Part shown: piece after piece, positions 43,592 to 51,854 of the stretch | Position numbering within the stretch: position 1 is the stretch's first letter | Layout of the letters: the number at the start of each line of letters is the position of its first letter | Assembly: GCA_016716305.1 (NCBI GenBank) | Contig: JADJWP010000002.1 | Coordinates: forward strand, 310,001 to 374,000 | Direction: 5' to 3' | Source: Chloracidobacterium sp. | Lineage (GTDB): Bacteria > Acidobacteriota > Blastocatellia > Pyrinomonadales > Pyrinomonadaceae | DNA length: 64,000 nt | Program-made: the position numbers and the translations under genes | Notes under the pieces: model-generated | Databases searched by the model: none | The model's input: only the letters and a program-made list of their open reading frames with translations | Told to the model about the DNA's origin: nothing

Positions 43592-44143
43592 ATGTTTAAG
43601 ACCGTATTTAAAGAATGTGCCCTTTTCGGGAATTTGTTTCTGGCATTTCTCCTGTTCACTGTCGGTGTGTCAGCCCAGGTCACGCAACCGGTTGACCGCC
43701 CCGAAGGGCCCCCGCCTGATGGCCAGGCAATTCGGCAGCCTAATCTGTTGCGCGAACTCGGCCTGACACAACCGCAGATACGGCAGTTGCGGCTTTTGAA
43801 CGTTGAGGGCCGGCCGTTGATGCAGGAAGCACAACGCAAACTGCGGGAAGCGAATCGGGAACTCGACCTTGCGATATATGCTGATAATATGCAAGAATCC
43901 GAGGTCGCTGAAAAGCTTCGAGCGTTTCAGTTGGCTCAGGCCGAGGTCGCAAAGCTTCGCTTCCAGGGTGAGCTCGCGATCCGCAGAATTTTGACTCCTG
44001 AGCAACTTGTCAAATTCAGAGAGCTACGAGCGCGTTTTGGACAGATGAGAGAAAATATGCAGCAACGGCGCGGGAATAGGCCGGCTCAACCTCGCGACGG
44101 CGTGCCGGGCCCAAAAAGGCCCCTAGATCCGCCTAGTTTATAG
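43592..44143 (+). CDS. Spy/CpxP-like periplasmic protein
   Basis: 183 residues from the ATG at 43592 (a TTG at 43583 overlaps the preceding stop). Signal peptide (LFLAFLLFTVGVSAQ). The mature part is mostly helical and charged with two LTxxQ-type motifs: ELGLTQPQIRQLRLLN and RILTPEQLVKFRELRARFGQM, the hallmark of Spy/CpxP/CnrX proteins. Between them lies a long amphipathic helix (LMQEAQRKLREANRELDLAI). Spy proteins act as periplasmic chaperones; CnrX-like ones sense metals for an ECF/anti-sigma pair. Its place directly after sigma and anti-sigma genes makes either role plausible. A terminator follows. Confidence 0.82.
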   Translation: MFKTVFKECALFGNLFLAFLLFTVGVSAQVTQPVDRPEGPPPDGQAIRQPNLLRELGLTQPQIRQLRLLNVEGRPLMQEAQRKLREANRELDLAIYADNMQESEVAEKLRAFQLAQAEVAKLRFQGELAIRRILTPEQLVKFRELRARFGQMRENMQQRRGNRPAQPRDGVPGPKRPLDPPSL

Positions 44144-44161
44144 GTTCCCCCAAAGCAACGG

Positions 44162-44200
44162 CAAAAGCAGTCGACCTTAACCGGCCGGCTGCTTTTGTTT
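44162..44200 (+). terminator. Rho-independent terminator after the sigma operon
   Basis: CAAAAGCAG (44162-44170) pairs with CTGCTTTTG (44189-44197) and is followed by TTT; the 18-base loop can form an inner CCGG/CCGG stem. It lies 19 bases past the stop. Confidence 0.7.
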
Positions 44201-44269
44201 GGTGTTTGCTTTAGTTCGTTGTAACCTTTAGCAGTTGATCCAAAAGCCTTACCAATTTTTCGTTTGACG

Positions 44270-45040
44270 ATGAATCCAGTCGCTAAATTTCTCTCCGAAC
44301 TGCAAGATATAAGTCTGCTTATTTGGCGTGGGATCGTAAGCCTCGCCACGGGGCCGCGTTATCTTTCAGAAACTGTAAGGCAAATGGATCTTATCGGGGT
44401 CGGTTCATTACCGATCGTCCTTTTGACTGGATTCTTCACAGGCGGCGTCCTCGTTCTTCAAACATTCCCTACCCTTGAATATTACAGTATCCAAAGTGAA
44501 TCGGGCCGTTCGGTCGCGACGTCTCTCATCCGCGAATTGGGCCCGGTCCTATCTGCGTTAATGGTCTCTGGACGCATCGGATCGGCGATCTCCGCTGAGT
44601 TGGGGTCAATGGTCGTCTCGCAGCAGATCGACGCAATGCGGGCATTAGGTACGGACCCGGTCCGTAAACTGGTAGTTCCGCGAATAATTGCCTTGATAAT
44701 GATGCTTCCGCTTTTGACCGTTGCAGCAGATATCTTCGGCCTGATCGGCGGCGGCGTTGTCGCGAACTACCTTTACAACCAGGACGTCAATGTGTTTGTC
44801 GAATCGGTCCGAAACGGAATTTCAACGTCTGACATCATTGGCGGCATGATAAAACCGCTGTTCTTTGGATTGGTCATCGGAGCAGTTTCGTGTCACAAGG
44901 GATTGAGCACCTCGGGTGGCACGGTCGGCGTGGGCCGTTCGGTCACGAACGCTGTTGTGATCTCGTCGATCTGGGTCATCATTTTCGACTTTTTTCTTTC
45001 GAAGGCGCTCCAGTACGTTCTCGACATCGGCCGTATCTAG
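44270..45040 (+). CDS. mlaE: MlaE-family ABC transporter permease
   Basis: 256 residues from the ATG at 44270. Multi-span membrane protein of the MlaE (YrbE) family: LPIVLLTGFFTGGVLVLQT near the N-terminus, the conserved loop ELGPVLSALMVSGRIGSAISAELGSM, and EQIDAMRALGTDPVRKLVVPR-like coupling region (QQIDAMRALGTDPVRKL), then GAVSCHKGLSTSGGTVGVG. It is the membrane part of a phospholipid transporter that keeps the outer-membrane lipid balance. First gene of an mlaE-mlaF-MCE operon. Confidence 0.93.
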   Translation: MNPVAKFLSELQDISLLIWRGIVSLATGPRYLSETVRQMDLIGVGSLPIVLLTGFFTGGVLVLQTFPTLEYYSIQSESGRSVATSLIRELGPVLSALMVSGRIGSAISAELGSMVVSQQIDAMRALGTDPVRKLVVPRIIALIMMLPLLTVAADIFGLIGGGVVANYLYNQDVNVFVESVRNGISTSDIIGGMIKPLFFGLVIGAVSCHKGLSTSGGTVGVGRSVTNAVVISSIWVIIFDFFLSKALQYVLDIGRI

Positions 45041-45062
45041 ACCCTATAATCGGTGAAATCTT

Positions 45063-45962
45063 ATGCTTGCGTCCGATATTGATGAACACAAAGACTCCCA
45101 CGGTTTCAATATCGAGGACGCCGAAAGCATCCACGATGCGGTCGACGAACCCGATCGGATATTGCCGGTCATCGAGTTTCGAGACGTGCATTTGGCATTT
45201 GACGAAAAGAAGATCCTTGACGGTATCAGCTTTTCAGTTCGAAGGGGCGAGACAAAGATCATTCTTGGGCGCAGCGGCGGCGGCAAATCGACGATCATTC
45301 GGCTGATCCTCGGACTACTGAAGCCGGATTCGGGCGCGATCCTTATCGATGGTGAGGACATTACGGCATACGACGAGCCTGAAATGATGCCGGTGCGGCA
45401 AAAGATCGGGATGGTCTTTCAGGAAGGAGCATTGTTTGACTCGATCTCGGTGCACGACAATGTCGCATACCGTCTATTGGAACAGGGCGTATCGGAGGAC
45501 GAGGTCGAGATCGAAGTAAAACGAATGCTCAGGTTCGTCGATCTCGAGGACGCGGTCGATAAGATGCCAAGTGAGCTATCAGGCGGAATGCGAAGGCGAG
45601 TCGGGATCGCACGGGCCCTCGTCGGCGATCCTCAGATCGTACTCTTCGATGAACCAACCGCCGGCCTGGATCCCCCGACCGCTCGAACGATTTGTGAACT
45701 GGCAATAAAGCTGCGCGATCTTCAGGATGTCTCGTCGATCTTTGTCACGCATGAGATGAACAATGTAAAGTACCTTTCATCCGAATACGCGACCGTGAAT
45801 GAAAACGGCGAGATAGTACTTGAAAAGGAAGGCGAAAGGCTTTGCCTCGTCAATACCGATATCCTGATGCTCCGCGACGGTAAGATCACCTTCAGCGGAA
45901 GCGACGAACAACTATCCTCGAGCGAAGATCCGTATATCAGGCGATTCGTCTACGGCAAGTGA
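45063..45962 (+). CDS. mlaF: MlaF-family ABC transporter ATPase
   Basis: 299 residues. An acidic N-terminal extension of about 35 residues (DIDEHKDSHGFNIEDAESIH) precedes the ATPase domain. Walker A GRSGGGKST, Q-loop in MVFQEGALFDSISV, signature LSGGMRRRVGIARAL, Walker B IVLFDEPTAGLDPPT and switch His in SSIFVTHEMN. The MRRRV form of the signature and the 'DEPTAGLDP' context are those of MlaF. It powers MlaE, 22 bp upstream. The acidic extension is not part of the usual family layout. Confidence 0.93.
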   Translation: MLASDIDEHKDSHGFNIEDAESIHDAVDEPDRILPVIEFRDVHLAFDEKKILDGISFSVRRGETKIILGRSGGGKSTIIRLILGLLKPDSGAILIDGEDITAYDEPEMMPVRQKIGMVFQEGALFDSISVHDNVAYRLLEQGVSEDEVEIEVKRMLRFVDLEDAVDKMPSELSGGMRRRVGIARALVGDPQIVLFDEPTAGLDPPTARTICELAIKLRDLQDVSSIFVTHEMNNVKYLSSEYATVNENGEIVLEKEGERLCLVNTDILMLRDGKITFSGSDEQLSSSEDPYIRRFVYGK

Positions 45963-45975
45963 GAGATCGATACAA

Positions 45976-47181
45976 ATGGTGCAAACACGCAAAACACTGA
46001 CATTTACGCAGCTGAGAGTTGGCATTTTTGTGCTTTTTGGCCTTCTTATCCTCGCATTTCTGATCCTCAATTCCACGGGTGACTTTAATCCGTTCGAGAA
46101 GAAGATCATACTCAAGGCGCGTTTTGCAGCGGCTGACGGACTTCGAGAAGGCTCTGAGGTTCAATTGGCCGGCGTCAGAATAGGAAAGGTACGCGAGGTC
46201 GTTCTACTCCCGCCCGATTCGCCGGAAGAAGCCAAGATCGAGGCTGTAATGGCCGTTGACGGCGAATTGAACGGTAAACCGATATCCGAGCGGATACGAA
46301 CGGACTCGACCGCGCAGCTCATAGCTGTATCTGTACTTGCAAACGACAAGACGATCAATATCTCTCCGGGAACCGCAAAAGGCTCGCCCGTTGCTGAAAA
46401 CCATATTCTGGAATCAAGCGAGGCCATTTCCATCAATCAGCTTACGAAAACAGGAAACGATCTGCTTCAGCAGATCAATAAGCTCGCGGTTCCTGCGAAT
46501 GAGATCCTAAATAAGGCCAATCAAGGCGAAGGCACCATCGGACGGATCGTCAATGACGAGTCACTTTACAGAAACCTTGACGCAACGGTAGCAGAAACCA
46601 AACTGACGATGGTAAAGCTGCAGACGACGATCGAAAAGATCAACAAAGGTGAAGGAACCGCCGGCCAATTCATCAACAACCCGGATCTCTATAACAATCT
46701 CAACAAGACCGTCGCACAGCTTGAAGCTATTTCAAACGATATCAAAGCTGGCCGTGGTTCGGCCGGCAAGTTTGTCACCGACGATGCTCTTTACAATGAG
46801 ACCAGGGCTGCCATCACCGATCTTCGCACGTCCGCAGCAAAGATAAACGCGATCGCCGACGATTTTAAGGCCATATCAACCGACCTTGCAGAGGGTCGCG
46901 GAACGGCCGGAAAATTCCTCAAGGACGAACAGTTTTACGAAGATGCCCGGAGTGCGCTTGCTCGGTTCAACTCCACTACGGCCAAGGTTGAATCCATACT
47001 TGCGGATGCCCAGGCTGGAAAAGGCACATTGGGACGTTTCGTTACCGACGAAACGCTCTACAACAACATCAACCAAACCGCGTCGAACATCAATCAGTTC
47101 TCGAGCGAGGGAACCAAACTCCTCTACGATTTTCGCCAAAACCCCAAAAAATTCCTTCGGATAAAGCTCGCAATATTTTAG
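45976..47181 (+). CDS. mlaD: MlaD-like MCE protein with repeated C-terminal extension
   Basis: 401 residues. One transmembrane helix (about 13-31), then an MCE domain (about 40-120: ILKARFAAADGLREGSEVQLAGVRIGKV). The C-terminal part (about 150-390) is helical with five copies of a motif GxGTxGxFxxDxxLYxN at residues 184, 225, 259, 307 and 348. Between these come coiled-coil-like helices (TVAQLEAISNDIK, AAKINAIADDFKAIS). E. coli MlaD is only about 180 residues and ends after its short helix, so this protein is much longer. It forms the periplasmic lipid channel of the Mla-type transporter. Follows mlaF by 13 bp. Confidence 0.9.
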   Translation: MVQTRKTLTFTQLRVGIFVLFGLLILAFLILNSTGDFNPFEKKIILKARFAAADGLREGSEVQLAGVRIGKVREVVLLPPDSPEEAKIEAVMAVDGELNGKPISERIRTDSTAQLIAVSVLANDKTINISPGTAKGSPVAENHILESSEAISINQLTKTGNDLLQQINKLAVPANEILNKANQGEGTIGRIVNDESLYRNLDATVAETKLTMVKLQTTIEKINKGEGTAGQFINNPDLYNNLNKTVAQLEAISNDIKAGRGSAGKFVTDDALYNETRAAITDLRTSAAKINAIADDFKAISTDLAEGRGTAGKFLKDEQFYEDARSALARFNSTTAKVESILADAQAGKGTLGRFVTDETLYNNINQTASNINQFSSEGTKLLYDFRQNPKKFLRIKLAIF

Positions 47182-47201
47182 CGACAAAAAGCGGACCGTA
47201 T

Positions 47202-47231
47202 TTGACGCGTTGTATATTTCTCTCCTATACT
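47202..47231 (+). promoter_or_regulatory. candidate sigma70 promoter of the arg operon
   Basis: TTGACG (47202-47207), 18 bp, TATACT (47226-47231): five of six matches in each hexamer. The predicted start of transcription, about 7 bases on, falls inside the palindrome at 47232-47256. Confidence 0.65.
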
Positions 47232-47256
47232 CTGTATATATACAATGTATATACAG
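47232..47256. promoter_or_regulatory. candidate ArgR operator (inverted repeat) overlapping the transcription start
   Basis: CTGTATATA (47232-47240), 7-bp spacer TACAATG, TATATACAG (47248-47256): 9-bp perfect arms in an alternating TA/TG tract, followed by a 10-bp palindrome GTATGCATAC (47264-47273). It is AT-rich with T-x-T-G...C-A-x-A ends like ARG boxes but is not a match to the E. coli or Bacillus consensus. Its position, directly at the argR promoter, suggests autoregulation. Confidence 0.55.
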
Positions 47257-47280
47257 TATATGTGTATGCATACGGGAAAT

Positions 47281-47700
47281 ATGTCAAAAAGCCAAAGACA
47301 AGAGACTCTTCGAAATATCGTTGCTGCGAAACGTATCGAACGTCAAGACGAACTTGTCAGGCTGTTGCGTAGAAATGGTTTCAATGTGACCCAGGCGAGT
47401 ATTTCCCGCGATCTGGATGAACTCGGGATCGTTAAGGCCGGCGGTAAGTATGTATTGCCGGGTATCGATGCCAAACAGTCGAAACTTGGTCTCCGCCGCG
47501 TCGATCTGGCAGGCGAAAATCTCCTCGTGGTTCGTTGTTCTCCGGGATTCGCGTCAGCGGTCGCGTCGATGATCGACGCCCTGAATGATCGCTCGGTCGT
47601 TGGTACTATCGCCGGTGACGATACGGTATTTGTTGCCGTAAATGACCGCACGGCGCAAAAGTCTGCTTTGGCCGCTATCTCAACCTTAATGGAATCGTGA
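47281..47700 (+). CDS. argR: arginine repressor ArgR
   Basis: 139 residues from the ATG at 47281; earlier in-frame starts fall inside the operator. N-terminal winged helix (RQETLRNIVAAKRIERQDEL, NGFNVTQASISRDLDELGIV, the recognition helix with SRDL) and C-terminal arginine-binding and hexamer domain with GTIAGDDTVFVAVND, including the GDDTV loop whose Asp pair binds arginine. It represses arg genes when arginine is plentiful. First gene of a five-gene operon; its stop is 4 bases before argC. Confidence 0.93.
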   Translation: MSKSQRQETLRNIVAAKRIERQDELVRLLRRNGFNVTQASISRDLDELGIVKAGGKYVLPGIDAKQSKLGLRRVDLAGENLLVVRCSPGFASAVASMIDALNDRSVVGTIAGDDTVFVAVNDRTAQKSALAAISTLMES

Positions 47701-47704
47701 ACCG

Positions 47705-48742
47705 ATGAATACTGGGGAAAAAATAAAGGTCGCTATATTTGGAGGGTCTGGTTATGGCGGAAGCGAACTTTTGCGCATTTTGCTCTTCCATCCGTTTGCC
47801 GAGATAGTCTTCGTCACCGCAAATGAACATGCCGGACGAGCGGTCAGCGACGTGCATAAAAACCTCCTCGGCCTGACAGATCTTGTTTTTGTGCAGAATT
47901 TGGACTCGATTGGATTGCTTGCGGGCGTTGATTTGGCCTTTTTCGCGTTACCGCACGGTCAGGCATCGGATCTGATTCCACAGTTACCCGATCATGTCAG
48001 GGCTATTGATCTTTCGGGAGACTTTAGGCTCGATGATCCCAAGACGCACGAGCAATATTATGGTCGGAAACATGCAGGTGAGCTTCAGAGTCGTTTCGTT
48101 TACGGACTTACAGAAACAAACCGCGACGCGATCAAAGACGCGCAATACGTAGCAAATCCGGGTTGTTTCGCCACAGCGATCACTTTGGCGCTTGCACCAA
48201 TGGTCAGGAGCGGTCTGATAAACGGGAAAGTGATCGTTGACGCTAAGACGGGTTCGTCCGGTTCGGGAGCAAAACCGGCTGCCAATACGCATCATCCGCA
48301 GCGAATTAACTCGTTTTACGCCTATAAGCCATTTGAACACCAGCACTTACCCGAAGTAAAACAGCATCTTCGTTTATTTGGGGGATTTGACGGCGACCTT
48401 ATCTTGATGACGCACAGTCTACCGGTGTCGCGGGGTATTTTCGCCTCTTGTTATCTAGAAACGACCGTCGAGATCACAAATGAAGATGCCATGAACCTGT
48501 TCAAACATACCTATTCCGATTCTTTTTTTGTTCGTCTTAGGGATGGCTCTCCTGATATCAACTGGGTGAAAAACACCAATTTTTGCGATCTAAGCGTTCG
48601 CACGAGTGGTCGAAACGTGGTCATATTTTCGGCCATCGACAACCTTGTCAAAGGCGCCGCAGGGCAAGCAGTACAAAACATGAATTTGATGTTCGGATCG
48701 AAAGAGGAAACCGGGCTCGTATTTCCGGGAAGCAACCCTTGA
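47705..48742 (+). CDS. argC: N-acetyl-gamma-glutamyl-phosphate reductase
   Basis: 345 residues. NADP-binding AIFGGSGYGGSELLRILL, catalytic Cys in VANPGCFATAITLALAPM, and the His-rich loop AANTHHPQRINSFYAYKPFEHQH. It reduces N-acylglutamyl phosphate to the semialdehyde, third step of arginine synthesis. As the operon has a succinyl/acetyl-ornithine carbamoyltransferase, the acyl group could be acetyl or succinyl; ArgC does not reveal which. Confidence 0.95.
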   Translation: MNTGEKIKVAIFGGSGYGGSELLRILLFHPFAEIVFVTANEHAGRAVSDVHKNLLGLTDLVFVQNLDSIGLLAGVDLAFFALPHGQASDLIPQLPDHVRAIDLSGDFRLDDPKTHEQYYGRKHAGELQSRFVYGLTETNRDAIKDAQYVANPGCFATAITLALAPMVRSGLINGKVIVDAKTGSSGSGAKPAANTHHPQRINSFYAYKPFEHQHLPEVKQHLRLFGGFDGDLILMTHSLPVSRGIFASCYLETTVEITNEDAMNLFKHTYSDSFFVRLRDGSPDINWVKNTNFCDLSVRTSGRNVVIFSAIDNLVKGAAGQAVQNMNLMFGSKEETGLVFPGSNP

Positions 48743-48780
48743 TCAATAACTGTCTGAATACATCAATTATCCGATAACCG

Positions 48781-49944
48781 ATGCGATTTCAAGAAATACA
48801 GCGTACGGAAGATCTATACCAGGTCGAAACGTATCAAAAAATGGGTATCTCGGTCGCTCGCGGATCGGGTTCGCGGATCTGGACCAACGATGGTGAAGAA
48901 TACCTCGATCTTTACGGCGGGCACGCAGTCTGTGCGACCGGACATTCGCATCCGCATGTAGTTCAAGCCATTAAAGATCAGGCCGACAAGGTCATATTCT
49001 ATTCAAATCTTGTCTACTCCGAGGTACGTGGTCGTGCCGCAGAGAAACTTGTCTCTGTAGCGCCAGATGAACTGAACAAGGTGTTTTTCTGTAATTCCGG
49101 GACAGAAGCCAACGAAAACGCAATGCGAATGGCTCGCATGACGACTGGAAGAGAAAAGATCGTGTCATTTTCAGGGGGCTTTCATGGACGTACTGCCGAC
49201 TCGATCTCGGCGTCATTTCTCGGCAAGTACCGCGAGATCGGGAAACCGAATGTTCCCTTCCATATTGAAGCCGAATTCGGGATTGTCGAAAGCGTTCAGG
49301 CCGTCATCGATAACGAAACGGCCGCAGTCATCATCGAACCGATCCAGTCGATGGCGGGCGTTTCCGAGGCGAAGCCGGAATTCTTCGCGGCACTCAGGCG
49401 GTTGTGCGACGAACACGGCGCGATGCTGATCTTCGACGAGGTGCAAACAGGGCTTGGTCGAACAGGCAGATGGTTCTTTTCAGGTAGTGAACTTGCGGGC
49501 GGCGTCGTTCCTGACGTTCTGACACTCGCAAAGTCGCTCGGAAGCGGGGTACCGGTCGGAGCCTGCTTGGTGCGCGAATCGATCTCAGACAATCTCCAGA
49601 TCAATGATCTTGGGACGACCTTCGGCGGCGGCATGATCGCAATGGCCGCGGTCCTGGCGACGCTTGAGGCGATCGAAAATGACGACCTGATAGCGAATGC
49701 GGCACGCATCGAACAACAGCTGCTCGATGCGCTGCGAGGTCATGAGTCGGTCGTCCGCCTTCGAGGGAAGGGGTGTTTACTTGGGGTCGAGTTAGATCGG
49801 CCATGCAAGGCAATGCATCAACTTCTGTTCGAGAACAAGATATTAACGGGTACATCAAGCGATCCGCATGTACTGAGAATTCTTGCCCCACTTTGCACGA
49901 CGCACGATGAGATCGACCGGTTTCTTGGAGTTATCTATGGATAG
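48781..49944 (+). CDS. argD: N-acylornithine aminotransferase
   Basis: 387 residues; class III PLP aminotransferase. Motifs: YLDLYGGHAVCATGHSHPHV, CNSGTEANENAMRMARMTTG, LIFDEVQTGLGRTGRWFF, LTLAKSLGSGVPVGACLV with the PLP Lys, and TTFGGGMIAMAAVLATLE. It makes N-acylornithine from the semialdehyde and glutamate. Its end overlaps the argF' start by 8 bases. Confidence 0.94.
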   Translation: MRFQEIQRTEDLYQVETYQKMGISVARGSGSRIWTNDGEEYLDLYGGHAVCATGHSHPHVVQAIKDQADKVIFYSNLVYSEVRGRAAEKLVSVAPDELNKVFFCNSGTEANENAMRMARMTTGREKIVSFSGGFHGRTADSISASFLGKYREIGKPNVPFHIEAEFGIVESVQAVIDNETAAVIIEPIQSMAGVSEAKPEFFAALRRLCDEHGAMLIFDEVQTGLGRTGRWFFSGSELAGGVVPDVLTLAKSLGSGVPVGACLVRESISDNLQINDLGTTFGGGMIAMAAVLATLEAIENDDLIANAARIEQQLLDALRGHESVVRLRGKGCLLGVELDRPCKAMHQLLFENKILTGTSSDPHVLRILAPLCTTHDEIDRFLGVIYG

Positions 49945-50938
49945 TTTCTTAAGCACATCCGGCCTTGATCGGGCATCGCTCGAGTATTTGGTCGAAAATG
50001 CCGTCGGGTTCAAGGAAAGACGAGATTCGGACAGCAAGCCCCTTTCAGGCCGTTCTATCGCACTCGTATTCTTTAATCCGTCGCTTCGAACGCGTGCATC
50101 GATGCAGGTCGGCATTTATGAACTCGGCGGTAATGCGGTGATCTTGGAGCCCGGGTCTACATCGTGGACGCTCGAGCATCGAGAAAGCGTGGTCATGGAC
50201 GGCGACAAGACCGAACACTTGAAAGAGTTCGTCCGCGTGCTTGGGCGATATGTTTCGGCCATCGGCGTAAGGACATTCGCCGAGTTGAGAGACTGGAATG
50301 TCGAAAGGACCGACCCCGTACTTAATGCATTTGCTCGATACTCTACCGTACCGATCATCAATCTTGAGTCATCAATGCACCATCCCTGTCAGGCGATGGC
50401 GGACATGATGACGATTCGTGAAAATCTCGGGGTCGGTGGTAGAAAGGTCCTGTTGACATGGGCCTGGCACCCAAAGGCTCTGCCAATGGCCGTTCCGAAC
50501 AGTTTTGCCCTTGCGGCGGCCCAATTCGGGCACGAGCTGACGATCGCCTGTCCTGAAGGTTATGAACTGGACGATGCATTGATGGCTCAGATACGATCCG
50601 AGGCTCAGTCAAACGGGGGAACAGTCAGTTTAACGAACAACGAAACGAGCGGATTCGATGAAGTTGACGTTGTGTATGCAAAGAGTTGGGGCAGTAAGAA
50701 CCACTACGGCGATCTGGAGCGGGAAATCAGCGAGCGCTCGTTGTACCGCGGGCAATGGATGGTCGACGAAGCGAAAATGTCACGGACGAATCGAGCGAAA
50801 TTCATGCACTGTCTTCCTGTCAGGAGAAATGTGATAGTTTCCGACGCAGTTATCGACTCTCCAGATTCAGTCATTATCGACGAGGCCGAAAATCGCCTTC
50901 ATATTCAGAAGGCGATCTTGACGGAGATGCTTAAATGA
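49937..50938 (+). CDS. argF': N-acylornithine carbamoyltransferase (argF' type)
   Basis: 333 residues from the ATG at 49937, which has TTGGAG six bases upstream and overlaps the argD stop by 8 bases. Carbamoyl-phosphate motif FFNPSLRTRASMQVGIYELG, HPCQ in SSMHHPCQAMADMM, LLTWAWHPKALPMAVPNSF and VYAKSWGSKNHYGDLE, and HCLPVRRN near the end. These are features of acetyl/succinylornithine carbamoyltransferases, not ordinary OTCase: the TWxxHPxxLPxAVPNS segment and the MDGDKTEH loop are specific. Residue Thr92 sits at the position (Glu92 in the Xanthomonas acetylornithine enzyme, Pro90 in the Bacteroides succinylornithine enzyme) that sets the acyl group, so specificity is open. Confidence 0.9.
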   Translation: MDSFLSTSGLDRASLEYLVENAVGFKERRDSDSKPLSGRSIALVFFNPSLRTRASMQVGIYELGGNAVILEPGSTSWTLEHRESVVMDGDKTEHLKEFVRVLGRYVSAIGVRTFAELRDWNVERTDPVLNAFARYSTVPIINLESSMHHPCQAMADMMTIRENLGVGGRKVLLTWAWHPKALPMAVPNSFALAAAQFGHELTIACPEGYELDDALMAQIRSEAQSNGGTVSLTNNETSGFDEVDVVYAKSWGSKNHYGDLEREISERSLYRGQWMVDEAKMSRTNRAKFMHCLPVRRNVIVSDAVIDSPDSVIIDEAENRLHIQKAILTEMLK

Positions 50939-51822
50939 ACATTGAGACCTTAGACCTGCTTCGCGAGGCTCTTCCCTATATCCAGCGATTTCAGGGAAAG
51001 ACGTTCGTGGTCAAATTCTCAGGGAAGGTAACCGAGGACAAAGAAAATCTCGCTTCGCTTGCCGAGGAGATCGCCCTGCTCCACCAAGTCGGCATCCGCA
51101 TCTGCGTAATTCACGGCGGCGGAAAACAGCTTAGCGAGCTTGCTCAAAAACTCGGGGTTGTTCAGACGGTGGTCGAAGGCCGGCGCGTGACGGACGACGA
51201 TACACTCGATCTTGCGAAAATGATCTTTCGCGGCAAGATAAATACGGAGATCCTATCTCAGTTACGGCGGCGAGGGGTCGATGCTGTCGGGCTTTCCGGT
51301 GTCGACGGTGGGGTAATTAAAGCTGTCCGAAGGCCGCCCAAGAACATGTTGAACAAACAGACCGGCGAAATTGAATCGATCGACTTTGGCAATGTCGGCG
51401 ACATCGTAGAGATCGATACGCATCTGCTCGATCTCTTGCTCGAAGGCGGCTATTTGCCCGTGATCTCGTCGCTCGGAGCTGACGATGAGGGGAAGGTCTT
51501 CAATATCAACGCAGATACGATCGCGGCCGAGATCGCCGTTAGCATGAAAGCCGAAAAACTGATCCTGCTTTCTGATGTCGACGGTATCTATACCGACCCT
51601 ACTGATCCTGCGACAAAGATCGATCGCTTGACAACGATCGGCGCAATAAAAATGATGAAAAGCGGTAAGGCTACCGGTGGAATGATCCCGAAACTGCAAA
51701 GCCTGACGTCGCTACTATCGAGAGGCGTCGGATCTGCACACGTGATAAGCGGCACTGCGAAAAATGCACTACTGGCAGAGGTGTTTACCGACGAAGGATC
51801 GGGAACGATGATCTGCAAATAG
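50935..51822 (+). CDS. argB: N-acylglutamate kinase
   Basis: 295 residues. Start ATG overlaps the argF' stop as ATGA. Amino-acid-kinase fold: FVVKFSGKVTEDKENLASLA, CVIHGGGKQLSELAQKLG, LGADDEGKVFNINADTIAAEIA, LILLSDVDGIYTD, and GGMIPKLQSLTSLLSRG. It has an N-terminal helix (MNIETLDLLREALPYIQRF) that is absent in arginine-insensitive E. coli NAGK and present in arginine-inhibited hexameric NAGKs; the C-terminal VISGTAKNALLAEVFTDEGSGTM also resembles the arginine-site region. So feedback inhibition by arginine is likely. Substrate acyl group is tied to the argF' question. Confidence 0.94.
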   Translation: MNIETLDLLREALPYIQRFQGKTFVVKFSGKVTEDKENLASLAEEIALLHQVGIRICVIHGGGKQLSELAQKLGVVQTVVEGRRVTDDDTLDLAKMIFRGKINTEILSQLRRRGVDAVGLSGVDGGVIKAVRRPPKNMLNKQTGEIESIDFGNVGDIVEIDTHLLDLLLEGGYLPVISSLGADDEGKVFNINADTIAAEIAVSMKAEKLILLSDVDGIYTDPTDPATKIDRLTTIGAIKMMKSGKATGGMIPKLQSLTSLLSRGVGSAHVISGTAKNALLAEVFTDEGSGTMICK

Positions 51823-51854
51823 AAAACAATTGTTCAATGATCAACCAGAAAACT

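Noticed and set aside
47230..47273. Alternating TA/TG tract that could form Z-DNA or a cruciform
   Set aside because: The inverted-repeat arms and position at the promoter fit an operator better; structural effects cannot be judged from sequence.
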